From assembly GCF_001984155.1 (NCBI RefSeq), contig NZ_MTQO01000051.1, forward strand, positions 124,001-188,000: a DNA stretch of 64,000 nt, read 5' to 3'. How positions within the stretch are numbered: position 1 is the stretch's first letter; every line of letters begins with the position of its first letter. The translations under genes and the position numbers were made by a program. This DNA comes from Actinosynnema sp. ALI-1.44 (GTDB lineage: Bacteria; Actinomycetota; Actinomycetes; Mycobacteriales; Pseudonocardiaceae). Below, piece by piece: positions 36,435 to 45,163 of the stretch. A model generated the notes under the pieces. That model had not been told where the DNA came from and searched no databases. It saw only the letters and a program-made list of their open reading frames with translations.

Positions 36435-36842
36435 TGTTCTACCAGGCACAACTTCGCGGCCGTCGTCAGGTATCGCCGGACCTGATCGCCCTCATCACGA
36501 CCGTTCATGGTGATCTGCGGACGAGGTCGGGGACATGGCTGGGACGCGACGGCATCCGACATTTCGCCCCCCCGCGGGCGTGACCCGCGACAAAGAAAGA
36601 ACATCGCATTAACTACACTTTGCAATCGCTTTACTACTATCAGTCATCTTTATGTCCATTCGGACCTTCCTGGCCGGGCCCCGAACGGGCGACGGTTGTC
36701 ACCGTCCCTGCTTCGCGCAGGTGTCGCCACCCGGACCCGTCCCGGCCGCCGGAGCGCGCACCAATCCCCCTGCACCGAAGCGGCGATGTGACCCCGCGGT
36801 GCGCACGCATGGGCCGCGGGCGGCCGGGAAAGGGAGTCGAAC
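36435..36842. other. Intergenic region with an AT-rich segment
   Basis: This 408-base gap lies between divergent eno and the papain-like protease gene. Bases about 36585-36660 are strikingly AT-rich for this genome and probably hold promoters. A minus-strand frame (MSDAVASQPCPRPRPQITMN, to the TGA at 36404) could be a tiny protein upstream of eno but has no homology I recognise. Nothing else is evident. Confidence 0.4.
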
Positions 36843-37412
36843 ATGCGAAAGCACACACCCGGACGGCTTCGAGCGCTCGCCGGGCTCGCCGCCCTGCTCA
36901 CCTGCGCGGCGACACTCATGGCACCGGCCACGGCGTCCGCGGGCGAACTGCAGATCAACCAGCTGGTGCAGCAACAGGACCAGTGGTGCTGGGTCGCGAG
37001 TGGACTGACGATCGCCAAGTTCCACGGCAAGGGCAACGTCAGCCAGAACGACTTCTGCGCACTGGGCCGGGGTTACCCCAAGGGCACGCCGTGCCCGAAC
37101 CAGGCCGGCTACCTCCAGTACGACCAGCGGGCGTTCCGCGCACTCGGTCTGAGTGCGGGCCAGGTCAGCGGCCCGCCGTCCTTCCAGACGGTGGCGAGCG
37201 AGATCGACGCGCGCAGGCCGATCGAGACCGGCATCTACTGGACCGCGGGCGGTGGTCACGCCCAGGTGATCTACGGATACGACGACCAGCAGCTGATCTA
37301 CTACGGCGACCCGTGGCCGTACAGCCCACGCTACAGCGAGATGTCCTACGACGACTACGTCGACAACTACGAGTTCCAGTGGGGCGAAGCGCTCTACGGG
37401 GCCGGGGCATGA
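36843..37412 (+). CDS. Secreted papain-like cysteine protease
   Basis: Exported protein of 189 residues of the papain-like C39/C70-type group. A signal peptide (MRKHTPGRLRALAGLAALLT) is followed by VQQQDQWCWVASGLTIAKFH, in which Gln forms the oxyanion hole and Cys near 47 is the nucleophile. GGGHAQVIYGYDDQQ near 137 provides the catalytic His and YGDPWPYSP the Asp. Length fits single-domain members such as AvrRpt2-like and bacterial secreted papain-like proteins. The ATG has AAAGGGAG upstream. The next gene starts 11 bases after its stop. Confidence 0.85.
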   Translation: MRKHTPGRLRALAGLAALLTCAATLMAPATASAGELQINQLVQQQDQWCWVASGLTIAKFHGKGNVSQNDFCALGRGYPKGTPCPNQAGYLQYDQRAFRALGLSAGQVSGPPSFQTVASEIDARRPIETGIYWTAGGGHAQVIYGYDDQQLIYYGDPWPYSPRYSEMSYDDYVDNYEFQWGEALYGAGA

Positions 37413-37423
37413 GGAGGACGAAG

Positions 37424-38230
37424 ATGACCAGTCGACAAACCGCGCTTGGCGTCCGCGTCCTCGGCGCAACAGCCACGGCCGGACTCGCGTTCCTGCTCGC
37501 CGGTGGCACGGCGTCGGCAGCTCCGGTGACCAACGCACCGTCCGATTCGGACGCGACCATGGCCGCACAGGTGGCGGCGGCACCGGAAACGACCACGCGG
37601 CTGGCGAAGTTCTTCGTCAACCTCGACAAGCAGTCCACGGGCATGCTCGCCCAGGGCACGCCGGATGCCCAGGCGCTGCGGGCGAAGGCGCCACGGGTGA
37701 CCGGACCGGCGCGTCCGGTCTACACGCTCACGCCGGACTTCGTGCGTTCGGTGGACGCGCCAGTGGCGACGTTCGTGTACATGGCGGTCCCGGCCAGGTC
37801 CGCGAGTGGCCAGGACGCCTCGATCCTGCTGTCCCGCAAGGGAACGGCGTGGTCGATCCACCAGATCACGTCCGGCACCGATGCGTTCGGCCCCGCGGCG
37901 ACCGGCACGGTGTTCACCGAACCGCAGAACAACGCCTGGTACCGGCTTGACGGCGACCGCGTGCTGCCCCTCAACCAACCGGCGGCGTGGTCGGTTGGCC
38001 AGGACGGCACGTCTGTCGCGAAGTACCACGATCTGGTGCACAGCCGTTACGCCGACAAGCTGCCCGGCTCGGACTACCAGCGCCAGCACAAGCTCGGCGG
38101 CTACAGCACAGGCGGCCCGACGCCGAACGACAGCAGCACGGTGATTTCGCCGCTGCTGTTCGCCCTGACCGGTACCGGGATCGCCGGTGCCGGTGTCGTC
38201 GTCATGGTCGCCCGCCGTCGCCGGGTGTAG
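37424..38230 (+). CDS. Secreted, membrane-anchored protein paired with the protease
   Basis: Protein of 268 residues with a signal peptide (VLGATATAGLAFLLAGGTAS) and a C-terminal transmembrane helix followed by a basic stop-transfer tail (TGIAGAGVVVMVARRRRV). The extracellular region has no recognised domain, though the order RKGTAWSIHQITSGTDAFGP and NNAWYRLDGDRVLPLN suggests a compact alpha/beta fold. The ATG at 37424 has GAGGAGG at ideal spacing. Close coupling to the papain-like gene suggests it is its substrate, inhibitor or anchor; this is inference. Confidence 0.7.
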   Translation: MTSRQTALGVRVLGATATAGLAFLLAGGTASAAPVTNAPSDSDATMAAQVAAAPETTTRLAKFFVNLDKQSTGMLAQGTPDAQALRAKAPRVTGPARPVYTLTPDFVRSVDAPVATFVYMAVPARSASGQDASILLSRKGTAWSIHQITSGTDAFGPAATGTVFTEPQNNAWYRLDGDRVLPLNQPAAWSVGQDGTSVAKYHDLVHSRYADKLPGSDYQRQHKLGGYSTGGPTPNDSSTVISPLLFALTGTGIAGAGVVVMVARRRRV

Positions 38231-38237
38231 CCGAGTC

Positions 38238-38269
38238 GCCGGGTCCCCGGAACACACCGGGGACCCGGC
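38238..38269 (+). terminator. Terminator after the protease operon
   Basis: GCCGGGTCCCCGG (38238-38250) and CCGGGGACCCGGC (38257-38269) form a perfect 13-base-pair stem with an AACACA loop, seven bases after the operon's last stop. Confidence 0.8.
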
Positions 38270-38534
38270 CTCAGTGGTGTTCGGCCAACGGGGGCAAGTG
38301 GACCGGTCACATCGGGCTAACGCCCGGCCTGTGCGGGATGATGATCGTGTGTCCGGCGAATCGCAGAGGACGTGAACCCGAAACAACCCACAGCGATGTC
38401 AGCCACGTCGCCGTGCGGCCATGGGCCGACGCTGTCAGTCGGGCCCGCAGTGCGATGAGCGACCGGCGGGACCACCGCGACGCCCTCGGCTGATCACTGG
38501 TGGCAAGTGTCCCGTGTGGTCTAACGTGCGGGCC

Positions 38535-39392
38535 ATGTCTGCTGGTGACCAGCTTGTCGAAGTCAATGGTGCCGAGTTGTGCGTCGAGAGTTTCGGCGAC
38601 GCGGCGGATCCCGCCATCCTGCTCGTCGCGGGGGCATCCGCGTCGATGCTGTGGTGGGACGCGGAGTTGTGTGAGCGGATCGCGGCGGCCGGGCGGTTCG
38701 TGATCAGGTACGACGCGCGGGACACGGGCAGATCCGTCTCCTACCCGCCGGGTCAGCCGGGCTACTCGCTCGCCGACCTCGTCCAGGACGCGCTCGGAAT
38801 CCTGGACACGGTCGGCGTCGAGCGCGCGCACTTCGTGTGTCAGTCGATGTTCGGCGGCCTCGGGCTTGTCGTCGCGGTGGACCACCCGGACCGGATGGCG
38901 ACGCTCACGCTCGTCAGCACCTCCACAGGGGACGAGCAGTTGCCGCCGCCGGCGGAGTACTTCACCGAGCACGCGCCACCCGAGCCCGACCTGGCCGACA
39001 CGGCCGCCGTGATCGACTACGTCGTGCGGTCGATGAAGGCGATATCGGGGGGCTCCGCGCATTTCGACGAGGCGGAGGCCCGGGAACTGGTCGAGCGGGA
39101 CGTGGCGCGCGCCCGCGACTACGCCTCGACGCTGGCCAACCACTACGCCATGGTCTCCGACAAGCCGGTCAACGGGGGATTCGAGGACATCACGGCGCCG
39201 ACGCTCGTGGTCCACGGCGACCTGGACCCGCTGCTCCCGCTCGCGCATGGCGAGGCGTTGCGTGACGCGATCCCGGCAGCTGAGTTGCTGGTGCTGCGGG
39301 GCGCTGGACACGACCTGCCGCGCCCCACGTGGGATGCGTTCGTCGCAGGGGTGGTCCGGCACACCGAGAGCCCGTCCCCCGGTACCAGGTAA
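38535..39392 (+). CDS. Alpha/beta-fold hydrolase
   Basis: Cytosolic hydrolase of 285 residues. After LVEVNGAELCVESFG comes the oxyanion region LLVAGASASMLWWD, the Asp-Arg pair RYDARDTGRS, a nucleophile elbow VCQSMFGGLG (Ser near 103), the acid in VVHGDLDPLLPLAHGE and the His in LRGAGHDLPRPTWD. The ATG at 38535 is the family-like start. The elbow has Cys-Gln-Ser rather than the usual Gly-X-Ser, which is tolerated in some haloperoxidase-type members. The substrate is unknown. Confidence 0.85.
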   Translation: MSAGDQLVEVNGAELCVESFGDAADPAILLVAGASASMLWWDAELCERIAAAGRFVIRYDARDTGRSVSYPPGQPGYSLADLVQDALGILDTVGVERAHFVCQSMFGGLGLVVAVDHPDRMATLTLVSTSTGDEQLPPPAEYFTEHAPPEPDLADTAAVIDYVVRSMKAISGGSAHFDEAEARELVERDVARARDYASTLANHYAMVSDKPVNGGFEDITAPTLVVHGDLDPLLPLAHGEALRDAIPAAELLVLRGAGHDLPRPTWDAFVAGVVRHTESPSPGTR

Positions 39393-39868
39393 CCAGCAAA
39401 GCCACACCTGGATCTCCTGGCCGCGCGTCGACGCGACTCCACCCGGGATGGTCCAAGCGCTGCTGGCAATGGAGAACGTCCTTCGAGGGCTGTCTTGCGC
39501 ACTGATGGGATGAGTTCATGACTGACCCCGGAGGCAAGACTGCCGTCAGCGAGCAGTTGCGTGACAACGCGGGCTGCCGGCGCCGTCGCTGACTCGGGAA
39601 AATCAAGTGATCAAGGGCAGCGCGCTGCGCGCCCGGTGGCGGGACCATAGGCGTGGTCGAGTGATCCCCAGTCGATCTCGTCAAGCATCTGCGCATACCT
39701 TCATCCGGACCTGATGTCGGGTGAATTTGATCTGTCACGTGTTCCCCCGACCTCGCGGGCTGCTGTCGACGGAGAGGACGGTCGCCTTGCGATCCAGCCG
39801 GCCGCGGAGTCCGGTGTGACGGTCGTGTCGGCGCCGAGACGGCGGGGCACCAGCGGCCTTCATGCCGG
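39393..39868. other. Intergenic region with gene remnants
   Basis: This 476-base gap between convergent genes contains a 25-codon remnant at 39611-39688 on the minus strand, listed separately. Several short open frames on both strands have no starts or homology I can recognise. It looks like decayed DNA. Confidence 0.4.
39611..39688 (-). pseudogene. N-terminal stub of a HEAT-like/immunity-type protein
   Basis: A 25-codon frame starting at ATG 39688 reads MLDEIDWGSLDHAYGPATGR, the opening of a widespread actinobacterial family whose members continue with HEAT-like helical repeats. It stops after a further five codons. The rest of the gene is absent, so this is a deletion scar. Confidence 0.4.
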
Positions 39869-41017
39869 TTATCCGGCGAACGCTTTCACCGCTTCGCTCG
39901 CCGCTTTCCTGTCGGGGAAGGAGTAGAGCTTGGGGTCGGTCCGGTTCAGGTACGGGTCGGTATGGCAACTGGCCTTTGTCCCCGGCACCCGTATTTCCCC
40001 GGTGCTGAGCTTCTTCGCGGTCTTCGCTTCGTAGAACGTCAGCTCGTAGTCGACGTGGTGGTAGGGCGCCGACACGGATCGGCCGTCGTGCTGGGCCACC
40101 TCGCAGGTGCTGACCCGCTTCTCGGTGCCGGCGACCGCCTTGAAGCAGGCCACGACGGAGACCTGCGCGTACTCGGATGACTCCGCACTGTACGGGGCGC
40201 CGAATTCCAGGCTGGTCACCGTCCAATGCGCGTTGCCCGCGCGAGCCGGGTCCAGGTTCTCATACGTCGCCAGAGGGGCCGTCTTCAACGGCTTCTTGGA
40301 CATGTCGAGATTGGCGGCGTTGATGACCGGCACTCCATTGCAGACGCGGTAGTACCCGTACACGTCGTGCGTCACGTAGGTCTCGCCGCCACCCTCGACC
40401 TTGTTGACACCGAGCGTGAGAGCGCCGACGAACCGCTGCCACGTTTGTTCCGACCAGGTCTGGTCCGTGTCGGTGTAGTCGAGCTTCAACGCCTGACCGT
40501 TGCAGACCCTGACGGCTGTTCTGGTGACTCGGGTATGCGCGAGTTGCGTGTCGCGGCTGTCGATGGTCTTGAAGGCCACTCGGTTGTTCTCGGTCGCCGG
40601 GATGTTGTAGTCCTGCCCGTCCCGAACCTCCGGGCTTTTGGCCCCTTTGACGATGTCGTCCTTCGCGCGCTGGTACTCCCTCGCGGTCAGGTCGGTATCG
40701 GTTTCCGGCGCAGCGGAGGACAGCACGGCTTCCCTCTCGGACACGGTGAAGACCGCGGAGCCGAGCCCGTAGGAGACGGACACGCCGGCGATGGTTTCCG
40801 AGCGTCCGGTTTCGACGATGTCCCCGATGGTCTTGGGGGCCGTCCATGCCCACGGATTGCCTTTGAGGTTGCAGGCGGCATTGAGGGGGATGGTCGGTTG
40901 CTCAGTGCGCGGCTCGTCAGCCGCTGGTCCGCCGGAGACCGGACTCTCGCATGCTGTCAACGGACACAGGATCGCGAGACAAGCAACGCCGATCGCAAGG
41001 CGCGACATTCGTGACAT
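39869..41017 (-). CDS. Secreted lipoprotein, hypothetical
   Basis: Lipoprotein of 382 residues with signal and lipobox MSRMSRLAIGVACLAILCPL then TAC (acylated Cys near 23). The mature part has two similar Cys-containing halves, around AACNLKGNPWAWTAP and RVCNGQALKLDYTD, then RVCNGVPVINAANLD and VVACFKAVAGTEKRVSTCEV, suggesting several disulphides and a repeated fold. AAAGG lies upstream of the start. No family is recognised. Confidence 0.72.
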   Translation of the reverse strand: MSRMSRLAIGVACLAILCPLTACESPVSGGPAADEPRTEQPTIPLNAACNLKGNPWAWTAPKTIGDIVETGRSETIAGVSVSYGLGSAVFTVSEREAVLSSAAPETDTDLTAREYQRAKDDIVKGAKSPEVRDGQDYNIPATENNRVAFKTIDSRDTQLAHTRVTRTAVRVCNGQALKLDYTDTDQTWSEQTWQRFVGALTLGVNKVEGGGETYVTHDVYGYYRVCNGVPVINAANLDMSKKPLKTAPLATYENLDPARAGNAHWTVTSLEFGAPYSAESSEYAQVSVVACFKAVAGTEKRVSTCEVAQHDGRSVSAPYHHVDYELTFYEAKTAKKLSTGEIRVPGTKASCHTDPYLNRTDPKLYSFPDRKAASEAVKAFAG

Positions 41018-41523
41018 GATCGGCCTTTATTCCCTGCCTCACCTTGTTCGGACCGGCGGCGTGGGGATGGCCGACAGCTGTCACGGCCCACCTGCGTGAG
41101 CCGGGCCATCAGGCTCCTCCCGCGGAAACCGCAGCTCGAAGATCGCCCCGCCCTCGTGGAGTCGAGGCTGTTGCGGTAGCCGGAGCCGCTCCAGAAAGAT
41201 GTCACAGGCCTACCTGATCGCGCGCAAGGCTTCCTGGCCCTTCCGCAAGGCCGCGCCGTGTCCACAGGGGATTGGGCCAAAGCCGCCCATGGCCGGCAGA
41301 CGTCAGCGGTGATCACACACACCGCAAACGTCATCACATGCCGCTGATCGAGCGGTGACGATTCGATCAACGCTGCCTGGCGTCCGCCTCTGCCGATGTG
41401 CGGGTGTCACACGGAGTCTTGCGCGCGTGTGTCCTGAGTCGTCTGGACGGGGGGCGGCGAGGGCCAGCAGTGCGGTAAGCGCGAGCCTGGTACCTGATCC
41501 ACACCTCGCCCTCGGCGCTGCTG
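41018..41523. other. Intergenic region with a possible decayed fragment
   Basis: This 506-base gap lies between two minus-strand genes. A minus-strand frame ending at TGA 41081-41083 reads CDIFLERLRLPQ and GGAIFELRFPREEPD, which recalls the C-terminal edge of an ATPase or enzyme domain, but a TAG precedes it, so it is at most a remnant. No RNA gene or insertion sequence was recognised. Confidence 0.35.
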
Positions 41524-42969
41524 TCAGGGCCTGCAGATCGTGGTGGTGGCCGGAGGGGTCCGGTCGATGAAGTACCGGTTCGCGTGCGCGATGACGCACG
41601 GCTGGCCGAGCAAGTACAGGCCGTGGCCGACTCCGTCGTAGCGCACTCCGCCCGATCCGGGAACGCGGCTGAGTAGGCCGGCCGTGGCCGGATAGTCGAG
41701 CGCCTGATCGGCGATCATGAGCGGGGGTAGCTTCCCAGCGGGCAGTGGGTCGCGGGGATTGGCGACCGGATGTGGCCAGCCGGCGCACATCAACGGCATG
41801 CGCTGCCACAGACCCGGCAGGTGTGGTGACAGCCGCTCGCCTCGATGTCGCGCCTGTGTATAAGCCGCGTAGCTCGGATAGCCGGCGTCGTCAGCGCACT
41901 CAACGGCCCGGGCCAGTGGAAGTGCCGGAAACTTCGGGTTGCCGCCGAGGCTCTGCCGGACCCAGCCGACGAACATCGCCGAGTCCCCGTCGCGAGCGAG
42001 GTCGATGCCCTGGGCGAGAGCGGACCACCTGGCGGAGTTCTTCATCATGTTTCCGGCGGTGATGACGAAGTCGAATCCGGTGTAGGCGACTTCCGGTGGC
42101 TCTCCGGTGGCGGGCACCGGCGTCCGGTCGGCGGTGGCGAGCAGCCCTCGCCAGACCGCGCTGACGTCTTCGCCGTGTAACGCGCAGGCCGGGTCGATAT
42201 CACACCACTCGATGAACCGGCCGAACAGCCGCTCTCTGTTGGGATAATCGATTGCGTCAGTCTCGGCGTCGCTGGCGGTCGGGTCACCCGTGCCGTCGAA
42301 GAACATCGTGCGTACCCGGCTCGGGAACTCCCGGGCGTAGGCGACCGCGGGCACGCCGCCGTAGGAATTGGCCAGCAGGTTCACCTCGGTGTCACCCATC
42401 GCGGCGCGGATGGCGTCGAGGTCCCTGGCCACTGACCGGGAGTCGAGGTGGTCGAACAGTTCCGGGTCGGCTTGGCGGCACTTCAGGGACGCTTCCTGAT
42501 TCGTCCGGGCCAGCGCCCGGTAGCCAGCCAGGTCTTTCGGCCGGGTCACCCACGGTCCGCTCCGGCCGCAGTGGGTGGGGAACTCCGCCCGGTCCGAGCG
42601 ATTCCGGGGTGCGAGGCTGACCACGTCGAACCGTTGCCGCAGTGCGGCGAAAGCACTGGCGGACTGTTCGAGGTCGTCGATGCCAGACCCTCCTGGACCG
42701 CCGGGCACCAGAATCACGGTGCCCAGACGGTCAGTCCCGGTGGAGGGAAGGCGGGCAACATCCAGGGTGATCTGCCGGTGGTGGGGGCGCGACCAGTCGA
42801 CGGGCACGTCGAGCTCGGCGCATTGGAGGTCTGCTGGTAGTCCGGTGCCTGAGCATTGCGCCCAGGTCATGGGGCGATCACGACCGGTCTGTTCGGCCGC
42901 GGCCGCCGTAGTCGCTGCGAGCAGGCTGGTCGCCATGACGCCAGCAATGACTCTGATCGTTCGATGCAT
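41524..42969 (-). CDS. Secreted alpha/beta hydrolase, tripeptidyl aminopeptidase-like
   Basis: Exported hydrolase of 481 residues with a signal peptide (MHRTIRVIAGVMATSLLAAT). It follows the Streptomyces SlpD/TAP pattern: WAQCSGTGLPADLQCAELDV and PVDWSRP at the start, VILVPGGPGGSGIDDLEQS (oxyanion loop), LANSYGGVPAVAYARE with the nucleophile Ser near 198, then the acid in MIADQALDYPATAGL and His in YDGVGHGLYLL, with a TAP-like C-terminal domain. Such enzymes remove peptides from protein N-termini. Its first 103 bases overlap the 3' end of the sigma factor frame. Confidence 0.85.
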   Translation of the reverse strand: MHRTIRVIAGVMATSLLAATTAAAAEQTGRDRPMTWAQCSGTGLPADLQCAELDVPVDWSRPHHRQITLDVARLPSTGTDRLGTVILVPGGPGGSGIDDLEQSASAFAALRQRFDVVSLAPRNRSDRAEFPTHCGRSGPWVTRPKDLAGYRALARTNQEASLKCRQADPELFDHLDSRSVARDLDAIRAAMGDTEVNLLANSYGGVPAVAYAREFPSRVRTMFFDGTGDPTASDAETDAIDYPNRERLFGRFIEWCDIDPACALHGEDVSAVWRGLLATADRTPVPATGEPPEVAYTGFDFVITAGNMMKNSARWSALAQGIDLARDGDSAMFVGWVRQSLGGNPKFPALPLARAVECADDAGYPSYAAYTQARHRGERLSPHLPGLWQRMPLMCAGWPHPVANPRDPLPAGKLPPLMIADQALDYPATAGLLSRVPGSGGVRYDGVGHGLYLLGQPCVIAHANRYFIDRTPPATTTICRP

Positions 42970-43952
42970 CGATGCTGTCCCTGCTGTAGGGGATCTTCAC
43001 CTTCACTATGCCGAGTCCGTGACCCGGGTGGAGCCGGAGGCGGAACCGACGGGATCGAGGTCGGCGCTGGTGGCGCGAGCGGCTGACCGGACACCGGCGG
43101 TGGCGGTGGCGGTGGCGGTGGGATCGGCGCCAGTGGAACACCGCTGATGGGTGGCGGCCCGGGAACAGAGACCGGCGGCGGGATCGGCGGCGGTTCCGTA
43201 TGAGTAACCAGCGCCGTGGTCACCACGGCCGCCAGCACCGCTGCGGACGACACCGCCAGCAGGACCTGCGATCGGCAGGTCGCGGGCGCCAGGTCCCGTC
43301 CCAGGGCGCCGGACTGCGCACCGGCAGCTGGTTCCGTGCACGGGCCGGGCGGTATGGCGCCGCCGGGAAGTGACCAGACGCCGCCCGAGTGGCGCAGCTT
43401 GGCCAGGGCACGGGACAGGCGGCTCTTCACCGTCCCCGGGGACAGCCCGAGCACGTCCGCGGTCTCGGTTTCGGGCATCTCCAACAGGTATCGGCAGGCC
43501 ACGACCTGCCGATATCGTTCCGGCAGCCGGGCGAGCGCGGCCAGCAGCGCGGCATACCGCTCGCTGGTGAGCGCGTCCTCCTCGGCGGAACGGACTGCTT
43601 CCGCCGAGGAGGATTCCCCCAGCCGCGCGGCCAGCCCGGCCCGGCGCCGGGCAGACCGCATTGTGTTGAGCGCCTCGTTGGTCACGATGCGCAGCAACCA
43701 GGGCATGAACGCCCTGGTTCGGTCGAAGCGGTCCAGTGCCAGGTAGGCCTTCGTGACCGCGTCCTGCACGATGTCGTCCGCATCGGCCGGGCCGGCCAGC
43801 ACTGCCGCGGTCCGGCGTGCCTGGCCGAGGTAACGGCGAACCAGCCGGTCGTACGCACGCAAGTCCCCCTCGCGCGCCCGATCGACCAGTTCACCGTCCT
43901 CGACGTCGTCGCCGTCCGCGCCGCGCACCGGTCGCCCCCTCTCGCTCTCCAC
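42867..43952 (-). CDS. ECF sigma factor with membrane tail
   Basis: Sigma-70 family ECF protein of 361 residues. Region 2 (LVRRYLGQARRTAAVLAGPA, DADDIVQDAVTKAYLALDRF) and region 4 (LARLPERYRQVVACRYLLEM, VLGLSPGTVKSRLSRALAKL) fill residues 25-185. After these come a short hydrophilic stretch, a transmembrane helix (VLLAVSSAAVLAAVVTTALV near 235) and a Pro-rich tail. Fusion of a membrane segment to an ECF core recalls classes in which the anti-sigma is fused. The last 35 codons overlap the hydrolase gene by 103 bases and look less natural, so the true end may be earlier through a frameshift. It probably controls the hydrolase gene downstream. Confidence 0.75.
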   Translation of the reverse strand: MESERGRPVRGADGDDVEDGELVDRAREGDLRAYDRLVRRYLGQARRTAAVLAGPADADDIVQDAVTKAYLALDRFDRTRAFMPWLLRIVTNEALNTMRSARRRAGLAARLGESSSAEAVRSAEEDALTSERYAALLAALARLPERYRQVVACRYLLEMPETETADVLGLSPGTVKSRLSRALAKLRHSGGVWSLPGGAIPPGPCTEPAAGAQSGALGRDLAPATCRSQVLLAVSSAAVLAAVVTTALVTHTEPPPIPPPVSVPGPPPISGVPLAPIPPPPPPPPPVSGQPLAPPAPTSIPSVPPPAPPGSRTRHSEGEDPLQQGQHRCIERSESLLASWRPACSQRLRRPRPNRPVVIAP

Positions 43953-44123
43953 ACCTTCTCTACACCGGCACGCCGCAAGGGCGTTCCCAGAATTGCGACA
44001 AAGGTATGTCTTGATCAGTGCGGTTCCCTTTTGTTCAAGACTCGGCGCTCAACGGCCAGCCACGATGTACGAGTGCCGCGTAGCAGGCGGCGATTCATGA
44101 ACACACACGGGGAGGGGCAGTGC

Positions 44124-44240
44124 ATGAGTGACCAGACGGAGACCCCGACGCCCATACAGTGCCCGGTGTGTGGCTCGACTGAGCACACCGCTGGCTACCA
44201 CGAGAATGTCCCCAGTCCGACCGAGGACCCGGAAACCTGA
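44124..44240 (+). CDS. Tiny Cys-pair protein, hypothetical
   Basis: Protein of 38 residues with a single Cys-X-X-Cys motif followed by His residues (IQCPVCGSTEHTAGYHE), as in zinc-ribbon or zinc-knuckle peptides. GGAGGGG lies six bases before the ATG at 44124, which is the main reason to call it. It is acidic and Pro/Thr-rich at both ends. Function unknown. Confidence 0.55.
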   Translation: MSDQTETPTPIQCPVCGSTEHTAGYHENVPSPTEDPET

Positions 44241-44281
44241 CCCTGTCGAGCTCGAAGTTTCCTGAAGCCGTGGTGTCGTGG

Positions 44282-45061
44282 TCACGGGGCGAGGGAGGTG
44301 ACGATGGTGACCTCGGATTCGTCGTGGGGCAGATACTTGACACTGACCGCCGAACCTGGCTGCAGGTGGGGGACGGCGCTGGGCGGTACGGACTTCTGCT
44401 GCGTCAGGTCGAACATGCTGCGGTCGGGCCGGGTGACGCGCAGCGTGAGGGAGACGATCGTGCGGCCGTCGCGGATCTCGCCGGTCGGCGCCATCGACAA
44501 CACGACGGCCTTGGCGTCGATCCCCGTCTCGGCGATGTACAGCTGCTTCGGGGTGATGTGCCCCTTGGCCATCTGCACGCGGTTGAGCGCTGCCTGCAGT
44601 TCGTCCTGCGCCGCGTCGATCGCCAGGGTGACCTGCCCGTCCGGCAGGTAGCGGACCGGCAGCACCGCTCCGGGGCGTACCGCCATGAGCTCGGTCATGT
44701 CGATGATCTGACGGGCGGTACCGCGGAAGGACATGCCGTTGGGGGTGTCCACGTCGAGCTGGATGTCGACCTGGGGCTGGTCGTTGACGCTGAGACCGGT
44801 CCGCGAGACCGCGACGACGGTTCCCATCCCGATGGGCGCGTCGCGGAAGGCACGGGGAACGGCGCCGCGGAGCGCGGCGAGCCCGCCGCCGAGCTTGTTC
44901 GCGACGGAGAACAACGTGGGGACAGCGAAGACGAGCAGCATCGGACCAGCCATCCACCCGGTCAACCAGGCGTACTCGTCGTCTCCGCCGATGCCGTTCG
45001 CGACGTACATGATGGTGAGGACGAGGCTGATGGCGAGGGTGATCAGAGCGATGATCTTCAT
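44282..45061 (-). CDS. Membrane protein with duplicated beta domains
   Basis: Protein of 259 residues with two N-terminal transmembrane helices (MKIIALITLAISLVLTIMYV and WMAGPMLLVFAVPTLFSV) and a soluble part made of two similar beta units. Each contains a charged ligand-like loop: VRPGAVLPVRYLPDGQVTLA near 150 and LQPGSAVSVKYLPHDESEV near 235. The symmetry suggests duplication of an OB-like or SHOCT-independent domain. GAGGAACCC upstream of the start is a plausible ribosome binding site. Function unknown. Confidence 0.65.
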   Translation of the reverse strand: MKIIALITLAISLVLTIMYVANGIGGDDEYAWLTGWMAGPMLLVFAVPTLFSVANKLGGGLAALRGAVPRAFRDAPIGMGTVVAVSRTGLSVNDQPQVDIQLDVDTPNGMSFRGTARQIIDMTELMAVRPGAVLPVRYLPDGQVTLAIDAAQDELQAALNRVQMAKGHITPKQLYIAETGIDAKAVVLSMAPTGEIRDGRTIVSLTLRVTRPDRSMFDLTQQKSVPPSAVPHLQPGSAVSVKYLPHDESEVTIVTSLAP

Positions 45062-45163
45062 CGTGGGTTCCTCTTGGTTGCCGAAGTTCAGTACCGTTCG
45101 ATGTAGGCGAGCTTGGGCGTGGGCCTCGTCCTACCGATAACAGAAATGGTTAGGCTCAGGCCG

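Noticed and set aside
39393-39868. Possible insertion sequence remnant
   Set aside because: No inverted ends, target duplications or transposase motifs could be found; no intact mobile element is visible anywhere in the window.
43330-43400. WSLPGGAIPPG in the sigma-factor tail as a Nudix box
   Set aside because: The Nudix helix with REXXEE is absent, so the similarity is probably chance.
45141-45160. GGTTAGGCT sequence before the 45164 gene as an iron box
   Set aside because: Only about 10 of 19 positions match and the right half is missing; the true box is at 60417.
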